Positions 6,101-9,225 of a stretch of DNA of 9,225 nucleotides are shown in pieces. Under the pieces are notes generated by a model. The model was not told the DNA's origin. It searched no databases and worked only from the letters and a program-made list of their open reading frames with translations. How positions within the stretch are numbered: the stretch's first letter is position 1; every line of letters begins with the position of its first letter. Source of the DNA: JBCBST01 sp039819115 (GTDB lineage Bacteria; Bacteroidota; Rhodothermia; Balneolales; Balneolaceae). The stretch spans positions 1 to 9,225 of the forward strand of contig JBCBST010000124.1 in NCBI GenBank assembly GCA_039819115.1, given 5' to 3'. A program made the translations under genes and the position numbers.

Positions 6101-9079
6101 ATGGTAGGCTTTGGTACCATCTATGGCATGGCTGTTCACTCCCATCATATGGCCGTCAAGACTCCAATATCCTAACAAATCATCTATAGGCCAACCTTCT
6201 GCGTTTGGATTGGTTGTACTCACAACCTGGTTCAGCGTGCTGTTTACTGAGCCGGTCGATTCCAGATTACCGCCATATACGATTCCCGTCTTTCCAAATA
6301 CTACTCCATTATGGTCTGATGAAAACGAAAGCTGGCCGGCACCGTTATAGCTATACTTGACTGTTTGGTTGTTTTCATCAGTCATACGTATGATATGTCC
6401 ATTCCCATTGTAAAAGACTTCCGTGAATAGGTCATCCCCACTTGAAGGGCGTATTCCACCGCTTATTGCATCTGTAACTCCATTTATGTGTTGTATCCCT
6501 GTCAAATATTGACCTAAAACCCCATTAACTGAGCTGGCAGCACCAGCCGAATTCTGGAAAGGCTGTGTATTATTTCCATAATAGTACCGGGTGGTACTTC
6601 CATTCGCATCTTGTTTTACCAAGGTCTTTCCATATGCACTATAACTGGATACTTCTACATGCTTTATTGCGTTAGAAGCCGTTGGATTATTGGTTACCGT
6701 ACCGGAATCCCATATCCAGAATGATTTGGGCATCCAAATGCCCGATAATCCCGAAAAAGTATCGCTCCATCTGGTCCAGCTTTTTGCCAAAACAGTACTT
6801 CCCTGTTTAATGCTTACAGAGTATGGGTATGAAAGCATATTCTTTGTTTCCATTGGCATATAACTTTTCCCGGTGCCATCATTGACTATTTTATAAGCAT
6901 ATTCATAGTCAACCTTATACTCGTCGTTATTGCTGTTGGTATAAGTGCTAGAAACCAGCAATGCGTCTGTAAATTGATCCAATTTTGAAGAGAATAACTG
7001 GTTGTAGCGATATGCCTCCGTTTCATTAGAGGTAGGTTCTACCGATAAATAAAAAATATCCGAATCACCGCCGAGCCTTTTCTCTTCGATTACGGTTCTG
7101 TTTATATCATAAACGTTTTTCGAAATCAATTGACTGGTACTGCTATAGTACCGCTCTTCTTTTAGATCGCCATTCCTGGCAACCGTATTATCATACATGG
7201 CCGCACTTGTCGGCGCTGATGTACCAGCCTCTACGAAAGCAGCCCTGCCTAACGGTGATACATAGTCGCGCTCAATGGTGCTATTGCCTGGTAGGGTTTC
7301 AATAATCTTTTCATATATCACTTTATTTCCACCTCGTTCATACAGAAACTGAGTCATCTGAGTTGGCCAGGACAAAAATGCGCTATATTTCCACGCATAA
7401 TGATCCATAGGCGAAGTGTATAAAAAACCCATCCCGAATTGATCGGGACCATACTGATAGGTATGTACTTCATCCCCACCGTAAGCCGGGCTTTTCGTTT
7501 TTTTGGACACCCTAGAAAACCCGCGAATCCTCCTGTTGCTTACGTCCGTTGACATAGGCCCTTCCCAAGTCAGATAAGTATCTTCATATTCAAAAGAGTA
7601 CTTTCCCCCTGTTGGAAGAGTAACCGAAGCTAGATTCCAGGCTTCTCCATCGCCTGGTTCAGCATCATACACCCCGGTTCCTTCATCTTGTAATTGGTTG
7701 TAACTTCCAGTCATGGGATCGGTACGCTGATCCCTCATCTTACCACTCAGAATGAAACCAACGGGGTAGTTCGGATTACTCGTTACGTAATCAAATGTAT
7801 AGGTCTCGTTGTTTACAACAATAGAAGAAAGAGTGGTTTTTCCATTTACTACAGTGTTTATAGTGTGTGGGGCCAATGCATCCTGGCCTGATTTATACCC
7901 AAATGAAGATTCATAAATCTTACTTCCTATTCCATTCGCAAAATTACCTGATGAGTAATCTGCATGATATAAAGTGATCGTTTTGAGTCTCTTTTTAAGC
8001 TCATTAGCCGGGTCGCCTGGCTCCCCCCCTGTACCCTGAGTGGGCGTATAAGCCATCTCTTGTTCACTATTGTAGTGTGGGTCAACATCTTCTAAGGAGA
8101 ACTCAGCGATATGCTTCGGTGTATAAATCCGGTAAGGATATGTGACCGTTTGGGAATGCTGTATATCAAAGGGTGATCCATTGCCATACCGGTTGGTGTA
8201 GGTAAAATGGTTTTGTTCAGTATTGGCATCGAACTTGTAATCGATATATATCCATCCTCCTTTGGCTCCGGAACTATCAAGTGGATTATAAGAGTCTCCG
8301 CCTAAGTCAACATATGTATGGTCTAAAATAGCGGTTAATAACCATTCATTGCCCCCATAAAAGAGGTGCCTGGCACAATCAGGAGTTCCTCCGAATAAGA
8401 TAACACACTCCGAAAATCCTTTTAAACCATCCAATTTTTGTGAAAACACAAACCGTTGCCCGCGTTCGTTAGTAATAATGAATTGAGATATGTCATAAGC
8501 AAACACGACCCCATTATCCAAGAGTGGGATCATGGTGGCTGAAATTTTCCACGGTTTATCTGTTTCAAATCTGAAATCCGGGTTTGCAATCGTACCAAAA
8601 TTATAAATCGTACCTCCTCCAAAGGGAGTAGACATGATAAATGAATCTGGTATGTCATCTACGTTATCTTCAGGCCTGAAGGCGGTATAATCAGGGTGAA
8701 TAAACGGTTTTCTGGTAATGCTGCCTACGGTAAGATCAAACCCCAACCCAACCCAGGAAGGATCCATTTGTACTGGTACACCAGACCGATAGGTGACCGC
8801 AAGTGGAAAGCTAAGCCCATCGTTACCTTCCACGTTAAATATGGGAATGGACATATTTACTTGTCCGCTTCCATCGATATCTGCTGTTAGGCTGTTTGTT
8901 ATGGATGAAGCATAAGGACTGGTAAAAGCACCGTGATTAAAACTATTATGAATCTCCATCATATCAACAACCTGAGCACTAGCATTGCGATTATGAGCAA
9001 GATTGAACAGAACCAAAAATAGCAATATGGAGAAAACCGGGTTCTTACTAAAAAATTTGTCGGATATACAGTCTTTCAT
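3185..9079 (-). CDS. Secreted RHS/YD-repeat shell protein with internal LamG-like domain, lacking the RHS core
   Basis: Large RHS-family protein, 1964 aa from the chosen ATG. That start has an AAGGTG ribosome site just upstream and is followed at once by a signal peptide (hydrophobic residues 15-27, likely cleavage after ASA at about 35). The reading frame stays open to an ATG at 9211, but that start would bury the signal 44 residues in. Residues 60-125 carry the Bacteroidota RHS N-terminal pattern (SIPIF, FPLAVTYRSG, WVGLGFDL, GSITRKP). A LamG/concanavalin-like jelly-roll lies at about 968-1190. YD repeats fill about 1380-1964 (AYDLRGNL, YTYDELGRV, YSYDGFGRI, YTYDANGNI, YAYDADGNR at 1908), with one at about 908. 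Family members usually continue into DHLGS...DPxG core and a toxin; this one stops after GGQIIGQIQH. The missing core is two genes downstream. Expected role: extracytoplasmic beta-cage shell. No PAAR or other type VI secretion adaptor is visible. Family assignment is strong; shell function is inferred. Confidence 0.93.
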   Translation of the reverse strand: MKDCISDKFFSKNPVFSILLFLVLFNLAHNRNASAQVVDMMEIHNSFNHGAFTSPYASSITNSLTADIDGSGQVNMSIPIFNVEGNDGLSFPLAVTYRSGVPVQMDPSWVGLGFDLTVGSITRKPFIHPDYTAFRPEDNVDDIPDSFIMSTPFGGGTIYNFGTIANPDFRFETDKPWKISATMIPLLDNGVVFAYDISQFIITNERGQRFVFSQKLDGLKGFSECVILFGGTPDCARHLFYGGNEWLLTAILDHTYVDLGGDSYNPLDSSGAKGGWIYIDYKFDANTEQNHFTYTNRYGNGSPFDIQHSQTVTYPYRIYTPKHIAEFSLEDVDPHYNSEQEMAYTPTQGTGGEPGDPANELKKRLKTITLYHADYSSGNFANGIGSKIYESSFGYKSGQDALAPHTINTVVNGKTTLSSIVVNNETYTFDYVTSNPNYPVGFILSGKMRDQRTDPMTGSYNQLQDEGTGVYDAEPGDGEAWNLASVTLPTGGKYSFEYEDTYLTWEGPMSTDVSNRRIRGFSRVSKKTKSPAYGGDEVHTYQYGPDQFGMGFLYTSPMDHYAWKYSAFLSWPTQMTQFLYERGGNKVIYEKIIETLPGNSTIERDYVSPLGRAAFVEAGTSAPTSAAMYDNTVARNGDLKEERYYSSTSQLISKNVYDINRTVIEEKRLGGDSDIFYLSVEPTSNETEAYRYNQLFSSKLDQFTDALLVSSTYTNSNNDEYKVDYEYAYKIVNDGTGKSYMPMETKNMLSYPYSVSIKQGSTVLAKSWTRWSDTFSGLSGIWMPKSFWIWDSGTVTNNPTASNAIKHVEVSSYSAYGKTLVKQDANGSTTRYYYGNNTQPFQNSAGAASSVNGVLGQYLTGIQHINGVTDAISGGIRPSSGDDLFTEVFYNGNGHIIRMTDENNQTVKYSYNGAGQLSFSSDHNGVVFGKTGIVYGGNLESTGSVNSTLNQVVSTTNPNAEGWPIDDLLGYWSLDGHMMGVNSHAIDGTKAYHAFPSLGLAFDFNSSPRGAAIYFPVEARQITMDDIDEMDTPSEFSVSLWFNREAESSDGSSSLSGSIDNVLFAQAGISGKNLIIGADGNTIKVYMRTPSDNKTKSVSTTINNNQWYHLAVTYSANEQDLSVYLNGQSIVSWGDWTQALSDSDLSNIALGLAGDLLGGFAGSFQGLIDEVALFDAKLNVSQIRALYESQTNVGYLDGLGRSVQTQLRDNSNNAIITATEYNNRGLPESVSRPFQVSNQQEYFSDPFGATFAAPSTVFEDSELDNEYDGVSGGENYPYSYTEYEDTPLARVIEQRLPGGGTYDVGTSYGLNTTETFATAAQASTPAKTWAVNTLHKTVITDPDNKRTITYTDGWGQTIASGVDMNGDSKLTRSSSDLVTEFAYDLRGNLVRVEDPKGLATTYTYNQRGQLTESSLPDQDNPTDYRYDDKGRLRFTEHAGLKPSASFSYQSLYQTNNSTVNKTFTAIKPSVVDFEFSISTSYGGYTGQIEDDANGDVVLIDDYEPSYNFFTTGRMLVDEGSYRFRGYNEHGWDASRTTFGGLNIYPVKYSYIKYDDLDRITETGEYYGGTSFSSADPNSKTFPTSDHQKLVEYKYDAANGYSGAQNLRGRLAQVWAYDLTDLEGDPHKTYYSYNELGLVEWVKQDISGSIGLITIAYTYDELGRVTRIHYDPSGTSNDHYFWYSYDGFGRISEVRSGESNDEGQALKEAEYTYYADGQMKQLRLGNGSQVVDYTYTVQGWMDKLNNPGSLGSDQFAMDLAYANNGNITHQQWVQREESATAANYYYGYDSANRLTTACYGSSGCSVSSTGAYDVGYTYDANGNITKLNRIGSTGSSRLNSLESVSFLTNTNKYSSVSLRNGTGSAVTNSFGYDARGNMVSSDVQNLKNTTYDWRNLPSWVVAGSQAITYAYDADGNRIKKQVKDGAGQYYIRGADGQTMAVVNGTGSLQYINILAGGQIIGQIQH
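5510..6178 (-). other. LamG-like (laminin-G/concanavalin jelly-roll) domain inside the RHS gene
   Basis: This segment encodes residues 968-1190 of the RHS protein. It starts at LLGYWSLDG and ends at ALYESQ. The pattern fits Laminin_G_3/LamG domains: a GYWSLDG opening strand, FSVSLWFN, NNNQWYHLAVTYS, LSVYLNGQ, and a closing GLIDEVALFDAKLNVSQI. Such domains usually bind glycans or protein ligands outside the cell. It interrupts the YD-repeat array: a YSYNGAGQL repeat comes just before and GYLDGLGRSVQTQ just after. Sampled GC is about 36% by hand count, lower than the 50-60% of adjacent YD-coding DNA at 5100-5280. This suggests a separately acquired module. The ligand cannot be read from the sequence. 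Confidence 0.82.
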
Positions 9080-9084
9080 TTCAT

Positions 9085-9090
9085 CACCTT
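9085..9090 (-). promoter_or_regulatory. Ribosome binding site of the RHS shell gene
   Basis: AAGGTG on the minus strand lies 5 nt before the ATG at 9079, ideal spacing for a Shine-Dalgarno element. It is the only clear one in the operon, and it decides the start at 9079 over the longer frame to 9211. Confidence 0.65.
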
Positions 9091-9173
9091 GCAATGTTTT
9101 TGATTGAATCCTGTTACGAACCACCCATACCACTGATGGATTGTTAAGAACAGATAAACTGCTGTAAAATTTA

Positions 9174-9202
9174 ATTTTGCTTCTAAGCTCAGTCCGTAAC
9201 AA
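9174..9202 (-). promoter_or_regulatory. Weak sigma-70-like promoter candidate for the operon
   Basis: TTGTTA (9202-9197), a 17-nt spacer and CAAAAT (9179-9174) match four of six bases in each of the -35 and -10 boxes. No clear Bacteroidota-type TTTG / TAnnTTTG pair was found in 9080-9225. The site is about 95 nt upstream of the start, leaving room for a 5' leader. Chance matches of this quality are common. Confidence 0.2.
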
Positions 9203-9225
9203 AAACGACACAACGCAATCTATAT

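Noticed and set aside
9166..9178. Perfect AT-only palindrome (6-bp arms, 1-nt centre) upstream of the operon
   Set aside because: It contains only A and T in an AT-rich leader, so chance is likely; there is no further evidence for an operator.
9080..9211. N-terminal extension of the RHS protein from an ATG at 9211
   Set aside because: It would place the signal peptide 44 residues inside the protein, and the good AAGGTG site supports the start at 9079.
1..9225. Intrinsic terminators, tRNA or ncRNA genes, CRISPR arrays
   Set aside because: Intergenic gaps are 5-9 nt, and no GC-rich hairpin with a T-run, tRNA-like fold or regularly spaced repeat was seen.

Overview
The window reads as one minus-strand operon from a Gram-negative member of the Bacteroidota/Rhodothermota/Balneolota (FCB) group. 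This rests on three things: the Bacteroidota-type RHS wording (an N-terminal YRSG...WVGLGFDL segment, and KDHLGSVR, SYDDYYAFG and ARNYDPMIGRF in the core), the scarcity of strong Shine-Dalgarno sites at internal genes, and mid-40s to 50% GC. The genus cannot be fixed from the sequence.

Transcription runs from about 9200 down to 1. (i) 9079-3185 encodes a secreted RHS/YD-repeat protein of 1964 aa with a LamG-like jelly-roll in its middle. It stops just where the hyperconserved RHS core should begin. (ii) 3175-1481 encodes an exported protein with an N-terminal CBM20 starch-binding-type domain, a second beta-sandwich domain resembling CBM20, and a long helical TPR-like C-terminal half. (iii) 1474-101 encodes a second exported protein: signal peptide, PKD-like domain, then the missing RHS core (KDHLGSVR through DPTGM), a hydrophobic linker and a variable C-terminal domain of about 115 aa. 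(iv) 95-1 is the first 31 codons of a further gene that leaves the window, placed where an immunity gene is expected. Gaps between genes are 5-9 nt, and no terminator or internal promoter is evident.

The main point is that a polymorphic-toxin RHS protein appears to be split in trans. The YD shell is on one polypeptide and the core plus toxin tip on another, each with its own signal peptide, and a CBM20/TPR gene sits between them. Together the three proteins carry LamG, CBM20 and PKD-like modules, which suggests an extracytoplasmic, perhaps glycan-associated, assembly that rebuilds an RHS cage after export. GC falls sharply in the toxin tip and candidate immunity gene (about 38% and 31%, against about 53% in the PKD-like region), as expected for an exchangeable toxin-immunity cassette. 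The LamG segment is also AT-rich compared with its flank. Assembly in trans, toxicity and immunity are inferences.
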